From Merdimmobilis hominis (GTDB lineage Bacteria > Bacillota > Clostridia > Oscillospirales > Ruminococcaceae): 64,000 nt of DNA. Where the stretch lies: NCBI RefSeq assembly GCF_016901855.1, contig NZ_JACJKY010000004.1:1-64000 (forward strand). Reading direction: 5' to 3'. Below, one piece after another: positions 41,692 to 49,980 of the stretch; within the stretch, counting starts at the first letter, position 1, and every line of letters starts with the position of its first letter. The notes beneath the pieces were generated by a model, which saw only the letters and a program-made list of their open reading frames with translations, did no database searches and was not told the DNA's origin. Both the position numbers and the translations under genes were made by a program.

Positions 41692-43107
41692 TCACACTTC
41701 AATTTTCGTCCATTTTCCGCCGCAAAAACGTGTCATGCAGAATAACAGCCGCATCGTTTGGTCGCCGAACAGGCCAAGCCATGCACCGACCAATCCTAAG
41801 CCGCACGGGAAACACAATACCCACGAAAGGAGCGGGCGGATGATGCCGATGCTCACAAACGAGGAAAGGGCTACAAATTTTGTGTCACCCGAACCGCGCA
41901 GACAGCCGGAATAGACGACTTGTGCCGTCTGGATATGGGTGGTGAACGCAATGATAATCATAATGACACCGCCCATAGCGATGACGCTTGCATCGTTTGT
42001 AAACAGCGAAACGAGGAAGTGGCGTGCAAAGATGAAGACGAAAAACAGCACAGTCGATACGCAAAATGCCATGCGCTGTCCCGTTTTTCCGTAGATAATC
42101 GCCATGTCGGGACGTTTTTCACCGAGACTCTGTCCCACAAGCGACGATGCCGCAACGCCAAGACCATCACCAGCCGAGAACGAGAGGTTGATGATGTTCA
42201 TACAGATCTGGTGCGCCGCAAACGGGATGGTGCCGAGGCCTGCAACGATTTTCGCATAGGTGAAAAAGCCGATGCGCATGAATACCTGTTCCACCATGGC
42301 ACTGCCGCTGATGGAAACGAGTGATTTCATTGTGCGGCGGTCAAATCCCCAGCTTACATTGCCGCGCAGATCGAGAAAATGCGTGTGCCGGACAACAGAG
42401 AGCACCGACATCCCGCATCCGACAATGTTGCCGATGACGGTTGCAATCGCCGCGCCGCGTACACCGAGCTCCGGGAAAATCCAGATGCCATTGATTAAGA
42501 AGTAGTTGAAAATAACGTTTACCACGTTTGCAACGACGTTTGTGCGCATCGAAAGCTTTGTGTTGCCGCAACCGCGCTGTGCCGCGTTGATCGTAAGGCT
42601 TACAGACATAAACACAATGCTGATCATCAGAATCTGAAAATATGCGGTTGCGTCGGCAATCGTGTCGGAAGCCGCACCGGCAAACAGCAGAATGGGCTCT
42701 GCAAAGATTGTGCCGAGAATCGCCATCAAAACCGACAGCGACAAACTGAGAATAAACGACTGTCTTAAACACCGGTTTGCGCCTTCGTGGTCATTTTGTC
42801 CTTTTCTGCGTGCGCATACTGCCGTAACACCTGCGTTGAGCGAAAAAATCACCGCCAGCAGAATGAATTTCGGCTGATTCGTAAGACCCACGGCTGTGAT
42901 AGCCGCAGGGCCGATGCCGCCTACCATCATCGTGTCGATTGAACCAATGAGGCTGACAAGAATCGACTCGAGCGCGCACGGCCATGACATCCGATACTGC
43001 CGTGCATACACGTCTTTGGAAGGCGGAAGCGGTTTGTCCGTCCGCTGTGAAGGCTTTAACATGTAGCGGACAGAGAAAACGCGCGCAAGCAGCTTTTTCA
43101 TCATCAT
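41692..43107 (-). CDS. MATE-family efflux protein (third in window)
   Basis: A 471-residue transporter with a 35-residue cytoplasmic N-terminal extension (KPSQRTDKPLPPSKDVYARQ) before helix 1 (RMSWPCALESILVSLIGSIDTMMVGGIGPAAI). Twelve helices follow. ATG 43107 is the first of three ATGs, nine bases after AAGGGGAT. Controlled by a promoter whose start region carries a perfect 19-bp palindrome; no regulator gene sits next to it. Confidence 0.92.
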   Translation of the reverse strand: MMMKKLLARVFSVRYMLKPSQRTDKPLPPSKDVYARQYRMSWPCALESILVSLIGSIDTMMVGGIGPAAITAVGLTNQPKFILLAVIFSLNAGVTAVCARRKGQNDHEGANRCLRQSFILSLSLSVLMAILGTIFAEPILLFAGAASDTIADATAYFQILMISIVFMSVSLTINAAQRGCGNTKLSMRTNVVANVVNVIFNYFLINGIWIFPELGVRGAAIATVIGNIVGCGMSVLSVVRHTHFLDLRGNVSWGFDRRTMKSLVSISGSAMVEQVFMRIGFFTYAKIVAGLGTIPFAAHQICMNIINLSFSAGDGLGVAASSLVGQSLGEKRPDMAIIYGKTGQRMAFCVSTVLFFVFIFARHFLVSLFTNDASVIAMGGVIMIIIAFTTHIQTAQVVYSGCLRGSGDTKFVALSSFVSIGIIRPLLSWVLCFPCGLGLVGAWLGLFGDQTMRLLFCMTRFCGGKWTKIEV

Positions 43108-43162
43108 AAAAACTCAATCCCCTTTTGTGGCCGCATCTGTCTCTCTTTTTTAACGAGCGGCA

Positions 43163-43207
43163 AATATTGTTTAACAATATTGTAACACACAAAAGAGAAA
43201 CCAACAA
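43163..43207 (-). promoter_or_regulatory. Promoter with perfect 19-bp palindromic operator (MATE gene)
   Basis: Minus strand: TTGTTG (43202-43207), 17 bases, TACAAT (43179-43184). The palindrome AATATTGTTTAACAATATT (43163-43181) covers the end of the -10 box and the transcription start. A repressor encoded elsewhere is likely. Confidence 0.7.
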
Positions 43208-43211
43208 GCGG

Positions 43212-43240
43212 TTTACAACACCGAATGGGTATGATATGAT
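43212..43240 (+). promoter_or_regulatory. Promoter of the nucleoside hydrolase gene
   Basis: TTTACA (43212-43217), 17 bases, TATGAT (43235-43240). Confidence 0.7.
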
Positions 43241-43270
43241 GGCAATAGAAACAAAAAAGGAGCGGTTTTT

Positions 43271-44179
43271 ATGAAAAATCCGATTATTTTAGATACAGAT
43301 CCCGGCATTGATGATGCCGTTGCGATGATTGTCCTGCATCATTTCTGCAAAGAACGTGTCCGGCTGATTGTGGCGGGATACGGCAATATCAAAGCGGAGC
43401 AGACAGTCAAAAACGCCTTGATGATGTGCGAGCTGTTGGATATGGATGTCCCCGTTCTGCCGGGTGCGGTTGTGCCGCAGATGCGCGGCTATGAGGACGC
43501 CGCTCATATTCACGGCGCAGACGGTTTAGGCGGCATGGCGCTCGGTACCGTGACAAAGAAGCCGCTTGCAAGCGATGATTTTTTGAAAACGCTCTATGAA
43601 ACGATCAAAGAAGCGGGCACAGTCGATTATATCACATTGGGACCGCTTACAAACTTAGCGCTTCTGTTAAAACGGTATCCCGATGTCGCGTCTCACATTG
43701 CACGCGTTGTGACAATGGGCGGCGGCATTGCATGCGGGAATGTGACGCCGCATGCGGAGTTCAATATCCACTGCGATGCGGAAAGCGCCGACCAAGTGTT
43801 TGCGTCCGGACTGCCCGTGGCACTCGTGCCGCTTGATACAACAAACCACGTCGCATTTTCGATGGAACAGATTAACGCTTTGGCAGACGTAAATACACCG
43901 CTTGCATCGCTGATGCAAAAAATCTTGACGGCAAATTACGAAAACTGCACGCGCTACGGCGAGGAAGGCTCCACCATGCACGATTCGACCGCCGTGCTTT
44001 ATTACCTGTTCCCTGAATATTTTGAAACCATACAGTGCGGCATCACGGTCGACTGCGGCGAACGATACGGCAAAACGCAGATCACCGACCGCCGAAATAA
44101 CGTCACACTGATTCAAAGCGGCGAGAGCGAAACGCTGTGCAAGCTGATTCTTTCGTGCATCACAGCCGAAGGTCGCTGA
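43271..44179 (+). CDS. Nucleoside hydrolase (IUNH family)
   Basis: A 302-residue ribonucleoside hydrolase. The Ca2+-binding, catalytic DTDPGIDDA motif is at residues 8-16, FNIHCDAESAD near 160 and HDSTAVLYYLFPEYF near 238. It splits nucleosides to base and ribose for salvage; pyrimidine or purine preference is not clear. ATG 43271 follows AAAAAGGAGCGG. Its last 20 bases overlap the convergent ABC ATPase gene. Confidence 0.92.
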   Translation: MKNPIILDTDPGIDDAVAMIVLHHFCKERVRLIVAGYGNIKAEQTVKNALMMCELLDMDVPVLPGAVVPQMRGYEDAAHIHGADGLGGMALGTVTKKPLASDDFLKTLYETIKEAGTVDYITLGPLTNLALLLKRYPDVASHIARVVTMGGGIACGNVTPHAEFNIHCDAESADQVFASGLPVALVPLDTTNHVAFSMEQINALADVNTPLASLMQKILTANYENCTRYGEEGSTMHDSTAVLYYLFPEYFETIQCGITVDCGERYGKTQITDRRNNVTLIQSGESETLCKLILSCITAEGR

Positions 44180-44843
44180 TAACCGCGCCGTCAGAGATGC
44201 GGATCTGACGCGGTGCCGCCGCAGCAACAGCCGGATCGTGCGTGATGAGAATGAGCGTCGCACCGTTTTTCCAAAGCTCGGTCAATAGCTTCATCACCTC
44301 TGCGCCGGACGCACTGTCGAGGTTGCCGGTCGGCTCGTCCGCTAAGATGAGCGGCGGTGCACCTGCAACGGCACGTGCAATCGCCACACGCTGCTGCTGT
44401 CCGCCGGAAAGCTCCGCAGGCAGATGGTGCATGCGCGCGGAAAGTCCCACGCGCTCTAGTGCGTTTTGCGCGAGTTTGTGCCGCTTTTCCCTGGAAATAC
44501 CGCGGTACCGAAGCGGAAGCTCAACGTTTTCGAGCGCAGTCAAACACGAAATCAGGTGAAACCCCTGAAACACAAAGCCGATTTTTTCGTTTCGGATGTG
44601 ACTTAACTCTTTTTCGGACAGCGCAGATACGTCCGCGCCGTCGAGCAGATATGTGCCGCTGTCAGGCGTGTCCAGACAGCCGAGCAGGTTCATCATCGTC
44701 GTTTTTCCCGAGCCGGAGCTGCCCGAGATCGTCACAAATTCACCCGGATCGATCGTGAGGTTTAAATCGTGAAGCACCGGCACCGACAAGCCGTGTGATG
44801 TATACCGTTTTTGCACATGAGAAAGTAAAAGCAATGGTTTCAT
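44160..44843 (-). CDS. Orphan ABC ATPase (MacB/LolD type)
   Basis: A 227-residue ATPase: Walker [17 protein letters not shown]-loop VFQGFHLI, signature ELSGGQQQR, Walker [15 protein letters not shown]-loop THDPAVA. These usually pair with an FtsX-like permease next door, for peptide or lipoprotein export. Here there is none: the gene ends overlapping the convergent nucleoside hydrolase, and a divergent sulfatase lies upstream. A permease may have been lost or lies elsewhere. ATG 44843 follows AAAAAGGGGGAACC. Confidence 0.88.
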   Translation of the reverse strand: MKPLLLLSHVQKRYTSHGLSVPVLHDLNLTIDPGEFVTISGSSGSGKTTMMNLLGCLDTPDSGTYLLDGADVSALSEKELSHIRNEKIGFVFQGFHLISCLTALENVELPLRYRGISREKRHKLAQNALERVGLSARMHHLPAELSGGQQQRVAIARAVAGAPPLILADEPTGNLDSASGAEVMKLLTELWKNGATLILITHDPAVAAAAPRQIRISDGAVISDLRL

Positions 44844-44916
44844 GACGGTTCCCCCTTTTTGCTTATTTTTCCCCGGATTTTTCTGCTATGCATAAAACGA
44901 AGGAGGTTTTTATTCA

Positions 44917-46353
44917 ATGAACAAACAGCCGAACATTCTCTTTTTGATGACCGATCAGATGCGCGGTGACTGCATGGGCTTTGCCGGACATCCGAACGTC
45001 AAAACGCCGTATCTTGATTCGATTGCGTCGACGGGTCATTTTTTTGAGCACGCATATACCACCTGTCCGTCGTGTATTGCGGCACGCGCGGCGCTGATGA
45101 CAGGACTGTACCCCGCTCACAACGGACGCGTCGGCTATCAGGACGGCGTGCGCTTTGATTTTCCCATAACACTCGCCGGCGAGCTCACAAAAGCCGGCTA
45201 TCAGACGCAGTGTGTCGGAAAAATGCACGTCCATCCGCCCCGTAACCGCATGGGCTTTGAAAACGTGCAGCTCCATGACGGCTATCTTGCCTATTACCGC
45301 CGGTTTGACACGCCGTCGTGTATGACACAGGAGAATGCCGACGACTATTTCCACTGGCTCAAAAACGAAAAGGGCATCGACGCCGATGTGACGGCAACCG
45401 GTGTCGAGTGTAATTCATTCGTTGCCCGTCCGTGGATTTATGACGAGGAAAGCCATCCCACAAACTGGGTGGCACGCGGCTGTCTTGATTTTTTAAGACA
45501 GCGTGACCGCGACAAGCCGTTTTTCCTGTTTGCATCGTTTGTGCGGCCGCATCCGCCGTTTGATGCACCGGCTTGCTATTTCGATATGTATAAAGATATG
45601 GAGATTATACCTCCTGTTGTTGGCGATTGGGCGGATACTGAAACATATCTGCGCACGGGACGTGTGTATGACAGCGCAGAGGGTCCGGCAGATCCGGAAC
45701 TGATGCGGCAGGCGCAGATCGGATATTATGCATGCATCACCCATCTTGACCATCAGATCGGGCGGATTTTGCAGGCGCTTGAACGGGAATGTCTGTTAAA
45801 CGATACGATCATCCTGTTTACATCCGACCACGGCGAACTGCTCGGTGATCATCATACCTATCGGAAAACACGTCCGTATGAGGGCAGTACGCACATTCCG
45901 TTTTTCATTCGGGTGCCGGGACTTGGTACACCGCAGACGCACAAAGGTGTCATGTGCCTCGAGGATATCATGCCGACACTCATTGATCTTGCGGGCGGAC
46001 AGATTCCCGATACACTCGACGGCCGGTCACTTGTCCCTGTTCTGCGCGGGGAAACGGATGCGGTGCATCCATATCTGCACGGCGAGCACAGCGGCGGTGC
46101 AATCGGCAACCAGTACATTGTCACCGAAACGGACAAATTCATCTGGTTTATGGAGAGCGGAAAAGAGCAGTATTTCGTGCTGAGCGAAGACCCGCATGAG
46201 CTGCATGACCGAATCGATGATCCTTCGTGCAAAGACCGGATTGACGAACTGCGCGCACTTCTTGTGCAGGAGCTTGCCGGCAGAGAAGAGGGCTATTCCG
46301 ACGGTGAGCGGCTCATTGCAGGACAAATGCAAAAAAGCGTCCTGACGCGGTGA
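44917..46353 (+). CDS. Sulfatase, Cys type
   Basis: A 478-residue sulfatase. The modified cysteine is in PSCIAARAALMTGLYP (C-x-A-x-R), to be turned into formylglycine by an anaerobic radical-SAM maturase not in this window. Metal ligands appear in FLMTDQMRGD and LFTSDHGELLGDHHTY. No signal peptide, so it is cytoplasmic and acts on imported sulfated sugars or small aryl esters; choline-sulfatase-like enzymes also look this way. ATG 44917 follows GAAGGAGGTTTTTATTCA. Confidence 0.9.
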   Translation: MNKQPNILFLMTDQMRGDCMGFAGHPNVKTPYLDSIASTGHFFEHAYTTCPSCIAARAALMTGLYPAHNGRVGYQDGVRFDFPITLAGELTKAGYQTQCVGKMHVHPPRNRMGFENVQLHDGYLAYYRRFDTPSCMTQENADDYFHWLKNEKGIDADVTATGVECNSFVARPWIYDEESHPTNWVARGCLDFLRQRDRDKPFFLFASFVRPHPPFDAPACYFDMYKDMEIIPPVVGDWADTETYLRTGRVYDSAEGPADPELMRQAQIGYYACITHLDHQIGRILQALERECLLNDTIILFTSDHGELLGDHHTYRKTRPYEGSTHIPFFIRVPGLGTPQTHKGVMCLEDIMPTLIDLAGGQIPDTLDGRSLVPVLRGETDAVHPYLHGEHSGGAIGNQYIVTETDKFIWFMESGKEQYFVLSEDPHELHDRIDDPSCKDRIDELRALLVQELAGREEGYSDGERLIAGQMQKSVLTR

Positions 46354-46384
46354 CGTCAAAACGCTTTTGCTTTGCAAATATCGT

Positions 46385-47101
46385 TTAGTTTACATCGGGG
46401 AGCGATTCCACAAACGCACACAGCGCATCAAAATCACCGTGTGCGAATGCGGAAAGATCGGTGTTGTTTTGGTTGATGAGATGTTCTGTCAGGAAAAACA
46501 GCGAGATGCCGGCTTTTGCCGCCGCCATGTCTTCGACCGTGTCGTTGCCCACAAGCAAACATTCGTCCGGCTGTTTATTGCATTTTTTCAGTACTTCGCG
46601 GTAATATTCCGGGTTCGGCTTTGTGAACGAAAAATCCTCATAGGTGGAAATGAGCGAAAAATCATCCGGCGAAAGACCTGCCCAGCGGATGCGTTCGAGC
46701 GTTGCCACCCGCGGGAACAGCGGCGTCGTTGCCAGAACGAGAGTATATCCTTTTTCCTTTAAGCGTGTGACACATTGTTTTGCACGCGGGTCGGGTGTGA
46801 CAAAATCGCCGATTTTGCAGAATTCGTGTTCATAAAAGGATGTGAGGAGTTCTTTTTTGCCGGCGATGGCATCGCCCATGATGCCGCCCAGCACATTCCA
46901 GCAGCGTGTTTCGTTTGTCATGCTGCCGTCGTTTTTCATCATGGCTTTCGTTGCCGCCCAGATTGCACCGGTCATCGCCTGTGCATCGAGCGAAAGTGAC
47001 ACACATTTTTTCCCCAATGCGTCGAAGTACGCTTTCATGAAAAATTCCTGATCCATTGGCAGAAGCGTGCCGTCTAAGTCAAATAAAATCGTGGTTTTCA
47101 T
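46385..47101 (-). CDS. HAD-superfamily hydrolase
   Basis: A 238-residue phosphatase-like protein: motif I FDLDGTLLP (nucleophile Asp), LVLATTPLFP as motif II, Lys in FTKPNPEYY (motif III), and VGNDTVEDMAAAKAGI (motif IV). Substrate unknown; helical cap of type C1. ATG 47101 follows GGGGAACCACC; the open frame to 47158 is unlikely. Confidence 0.88.
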   Translation of the reverse strand: MKTTILFDLDGTLLPMDQEFFMKAYFDALGKKCVSLSLDAQAMTGAIWAATKAMMKNDGSMTNETRCWNVLGGIMGDAIAGKKELLTSFYEHEFCKIGDFVTPDPRAKQCVTRLKEKGYTLVLATTPLFPRVATLERIRWAGLSPDDFSLISTYEDFSFTKPNPEYYREVLKKCNKQPDECLLVGNDTVEDMAAAKAGISLFFLTEHLINQNNTDLSAFAHGDFDALCAFVESLPDVN

Positions 47102-47206
47102 GGTGGTTCCCCAATCGTTTTTGTTTTTCAGTGTAGCACAGTTTTTAAAAGCCCGCAAGCATGCTTTTGTAAGGACATATTTTATTCATATTTTATGTAA
47201 ATCCTA

Positions 47207-47235
47207 TTGACAATTTCATGTTGGTGCGCTATCAT
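47207..47235 (+). promoter_or_regulatory. Promoter of the Gln/Tyr-repeat membrane protein gene
   Basis: TTGACA (47207-47212), 17 bases, TATCAT (47230-47235). Confidence 0.75.
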
Positions 47236-47271
47236 AAAATAAATTATAGGATAAGAGGAGGGTAATTTACG

Positions 47272-47694
47272 ATGGATAATCAACAATTTCCGAATAACAA
47301 CAACAATAACAATCAGTATCAGGCACCGCAGTACCAGCAGCCGCAGTATCAGCAGGCTCCGCAATACCAGCAGCCGCAGTACCAGCAGCCGTATGGACAG
47401 CCGCCGATGAACCAGCCGGGCAAAGGTTTGGCAATCGCTTCGCTCGTTTGCGGCATTGCAGCATGCGTGTTCTTCTGGTTTGGCGTTTCTGCTTTCATTT
47501 CTCTGCTGGCAGGTATCGCAGGTATCATTCTGGCAGTCAATGCGAAAAAACAGGGCTTTGTCGGCGGTATGCTGACCGCAGGTCTTGTATTGTCGATCAT
47601 CGGCACTGTTGTCGGCGGCATCGTATTTGTCGCTTGTGCAGTGGTCATCGGTTCGATCGGCTGTGCAGCAAGCAGTCTTCCGCTGTATTATTGA
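47272..47694 (+). CDS. DUF4190-like membrane protein with Gln/Tyr/Pro repeat head
   Basis: A 140-residue protein. Residues 1-45 are low-complexity, with Asn runs then QYQQPQYQQAP-type repeats; residues 50-140 have two membrane helices and the GLAIASLVCGIAAC...GIAGIILAVNAKKQG pattern of DUF4190-type proteins. The head faces the cytoplasm or forms an interaction tail. Role unknown. ATG 47272 follows GAGGAGGGTAATTTAC. Confidence 0.85.
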   Translation: MDNQQFPNNNNNNNQYQAPQYQQPQYQQAPQYQQPQYQQPYGQPPMNQPGKGLAIASLVCGIAACVFFWFGVSAFISLLAGIAGIILAVNAKKQGFVGGMLTAGLVLSIIGTVVGGIVFVACAVVIGSIGCAASSLPLYY

Positions 47695-47711
47695 TTGAGA
47701 AACAAACAATG

Positions 47712-47749
47712 AAAAATAAGGCATACGGCGCACGTATGCCTTATTTTTT
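47712..47749 (+). terminator. Terminator
   Basis: AAAAATAAGGCATACG / CGTATGCCTTATTTTTT stem and T-run. Confidence 0.9.
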
Positions 47750-47774
47750 CTTGTATGAGTAAGGAGATTTTTTC

Positions 47775-48584
47775 ATGTGCCCTTCATTGTCCTTGTTCGG
47801 CTATTCCATTCCGACATACGGAATCTGTGCGCTGATTGGCGTGGGTGCCGCGTTTTTGATCGCTTTTTTGCGGGTGCGAAAATCGTCCGCACATTCAGCT
47901 GAAGATACGATGTTCATGCTTTTGTATGGCATGGTCGGTGTGTTGGTCGGTGCAAAGCTTCTCTATTTAATTCAGGTGTCGCCTGCATTGATTCGTGATC
48001 TGCCGCTGTTGTTTTCCGATGTGCAGACGTTTTCGGCGCGGTATCTTTCGGGTGGATTTGTGTTTTACGGCGGACTGATCGGCGGTATTGCGGGTGCGAT
48101 GATCTATTGCCGGCAGTTTAAGCTTCATCTGTTCGACTATGCAAACCGCCTGATTGTCATTATCCCCGTATTTCACGGCATCGGCAGAATCGGCTGCTTT
48201 TTGTCAGGCTGCTGTTATGGCATTCCGTGCGATCCGCCGCTCGGGATTGCGTTTTCACAGTCACAGATTGCACCGAACGGGATACCGCTTTTCCCGGTGC
48301 AGCTTTTGGAAGTGTGCACAAACCTGCTGTTGTTTGTCCTGCTGCTGTGGCTTACGAACAGAAAGCAGTGCAAGCGGTCAGACGGTGTGGCGTTTTATCT
48401 TTGCTATTATGCCGTAGTGCGTTTTCTGCTTGAATATCTGCGCTATGACGATGCAGAACGCGGGTTCATCGGCTTTTTGTCCACCTCGCAGTTCATCAGC
48501 CTGTTTATTTTTGCGGCAGGAATCCTGCTGTTTATAAAAGGCGACGCAATCGTTTCATTTTTGGAGCGAAAACTGAAAATCTAA
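47775..48584 (+). CDS. lgt: Prolipoprotein diacylglyceryl transferase family (Lgt)
   Basis: A 269-residue membrane protein with about seven helices. YGICALIGVGAAFLIAF and the signature HGIGRIGCFLSGCCYGIP correspond to the Lgt region where G-R-x-G appears, though classic Lgt has G-N-F after it; the Cys-rich variant is common in Firmicutes. FPVQLLEVCTNLLLF and RFLLEYLRYD are also typical. It moves diacylglycerol from phosphatidylglycerol to lipobox cysteines such as those of the 35061 and 48621 products. ATG 47775 follows AAGGAGATTTTTTC. Confidence 0.85.
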   Translation: MCPSLSLFGYSIPTYGICALIGVGAAFLIAFLRVRKSSAHSAEDTMFMLLYGMVGVLVGAKLLYLIQVSPALIRDLPLLFSDVQTFSARYLSGGFVFYGGLIGGIAGAMIYCRQFKLHLFDYANRLIVIIPVFHGIGRIGCFLSGCCYGIPCDPPLGIAFSQSQIAPNGIPLFPVQLLEVCTNLLLFVLLLWLTNRKQCKRSDGVAFYLCYYAVVRFLLEYLRYDDAERGFIGFLSTSQFISLFIFAAGILLFIKGDAIVSFLERKLKI

Positions 48585-48586
48585 AG

Positions 48587-48616
48587 AAAACGCACCGGTT
48601 TTCCGGTGCGTTTTTT
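48587..48616. terminator. Bidirectional terminator
   Basis: AAAACGCACCGG pairs with CCGGTGCGTTTT between convergent genes. Confidence 0.88.
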
Positions 48617-48620
48617 CGCT

Positions 48621-49079
48621 TTATGCATCTGCCCGCCAGATATGGAGCGTGTGTGTCGGCGCTATATACAAAATGAGCGTGAAGTTTAAAACATGTTCAC
48701 TGTCCGCCGGCGAACGGTCAACATAGGCATACCATCCGGATGATCGGACAGATGAGGGGAGCGGAATCTCTTTTTCATATGCGACCGCGTTGTCACAGGA
48801 GGAAAGCAGTGCATCATCCGTCGAAATAGGTGAAAAGCGCGGGTCAGCCTTGATGCTGGATTCGACGGTGCTTGCCGCGGCTTCGTCATAGGTGATACAG
48901 GTGTATTCGATGCCGTCGCCATGGAATCCGCCGTGTGTGTCGATGTGACGCACGACGGTGCCATGTTCGGTCAGGCTCTTTTGAAGCAATAAAAACGAAT
49001 TACTCGAGGAAACGATACCACATCCGGTTATCGATAGACACAAAAGCAGACAGAAAAAGAGTGTGCACAGCCGTTTCAT
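48621..49079 (-). CDS. Lipoprotein of unknown function
   Basis: A 152-residue protein with a lipoprotein signal (LCLSITGC, Cys20). The rest is a small alpha/beta domain with no motif I recognise. Its start overlaps the xre stop (ATGA), so it is in one operon with an Xre repressor and a DUF2975 membrane protein. Confidence 0.8.
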   Translation of the reverse strand: MKRLCTLFFCLLLCLSITGCGIVSSSNSFLLLQKSLTEHGTVVRHIDTHGGFHGDGIEYTCITYDEAAASTVESSIKADPRFSPISTDDALLSSCDNAVAYEKEIPLPSSVRSSGWYAYVDRSPADSEHVLNFTLILYIAPTHTLHIWRADA

Positions 49080-49294
49080 TCGAATTCCTCGCTTTCGGGG
49101 AGAAATGTGAGGATATCGCCCGGCTGACAGTCGAGTGCGGCGCAGATTTTATCGAGTGTTTCGAGCTTGATTGCCTTAGCGCGGCCGTTTTTTAAAATCG
49201 AAAGGTTTGCAAGCGTGATGCCGACGCGGTTTGCAAGTTCGGTGACACTCATTTTCCGTTTGGCGAGCATCACGTCAATATTGATTTGAATCAT
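49076..49294 (-). CDS. Xre-family HTH protein (YozG-like)
   Basis: A 72-residue single-domain regulator: MSVTELANRVGITLANLSILKNGRAKAIKLETLDKICAALDCQPGDIL. This type normally accompanies DUF2975 membrane proteins, as here. Start behind AAAGGAGGCG. Probably regulates its own operon. Confidence 0.92.
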   Translation of the reverse strand: MIQINIDVMLAKRKMSVTELANRVGITLANLSILKNGRAKAIKLETLDKICAALDCQPGDILTFLPESEEFE

Positions 49295-49312
49295 CGCAAA
49301 ACGCCTCCTTTT

Positions 49313-49792
49313 TCAGATTGTCAGCGCGGCATCTTCGTGTAAAACGGCGGCTTTCTGCGTAAAATAAGCCAGGGTGCGCGCAACGATGATGACGCAGATG
49401 CCCGCAAAGCAAATTCCCATTGCGGCAAGGAAAACGGACGGATGGCTCATAGAAAGCAGGAACAGCACCACGTTCCCTGCAAAAAAGAATACGGTATCCG
49501 CGGCGGCAAGGTGCGCAATCGTCAAAAGGCGGCGCGCATTTTGATGGGAAAAGGCGTTTTCTTTTCCGATTGCCGCGGCAATCGCACCGCCGCAGCAGAG
49601 CACGGCGTAGCAGGGAAGCGCAGAGATCCACAAAAAGATCATCCAAGGCCAAAACGCGTTTGCAAATTCCGGAAATTCGCGGCAGACAGAGGATGCGAGT
49701 GAAGGAATGACGTAGAACAAAACGGCAGTTCCGCAAAAGCCGATGCCGATGATAACGGCAAACAGCCACAGTGCCATGGTTTTGGGTTTCAT
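49313..49792 (-). CDS. DUF2975 membrane protein
   Basis: A 159-residue protein with four hydrophobic segments. LWISALPCYAVLCCGGAIAAAIGKENAFSHQNARRLLTIA is the DUF2975 core (cytoplasmic loop F-S-x-x-N-x-x-R-L). I use ATG 49792 since AGGAGG is eight bases before it; ATG 49798 is too close. Function unknown; possibly a membrane sensor for the adjacent Xre protein. Confidence 0.88.
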   Translation of the reverse strand: MKPKTMALWLFAVIIGIGFCGTAVLFYVIPSLASSVCREFPEFANAFWPWMIFLWISALPCYAVLCCGGAIAAAIGKENAFSHQNARRLLTIAHLAAADTVFFFAGNVVLFLLSMSHPSVFLAAMGICFAGICVIIVARTLAYFTQKAAVLHEDAALTI

Positions 49793-49816
49793 AAACATGA
49801 CCTCCTTTTGATTTTT

Positions 49817-49844
49817 ATTATAGCCGAGTTTTTTCGTTTGTCAA
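49817..49844 (-). promoter_or_regulatory. Promoter of the DUF2975-xre-lipoprotein operon
   Basis: Minus strand TTGACA (49839-49844), 16 bases, TATAAT (49817-49822). Confidence 0.85.
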
Positions 49845-49980
49845 TATAATTTTATTGTTTTACGATAAATAATTTTCGCAATACAAAAAACAAAGCAAGA
49901 TGATTCCGCATCGGCTGTGGATTTTTCTTTGCGTTTGTGTTATACTCAAACGCGAAAGAACTTAATTTGGGGTGAAGCGT

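Noticed and set aside
47281-47400. Short repeats resembling a CRISPR or VNTR array
   Set aside because: They are codon-level CAG/TAT/CCG repeats encoding a Gln-Tyr-Pro head of a membrane protein; no spacers.
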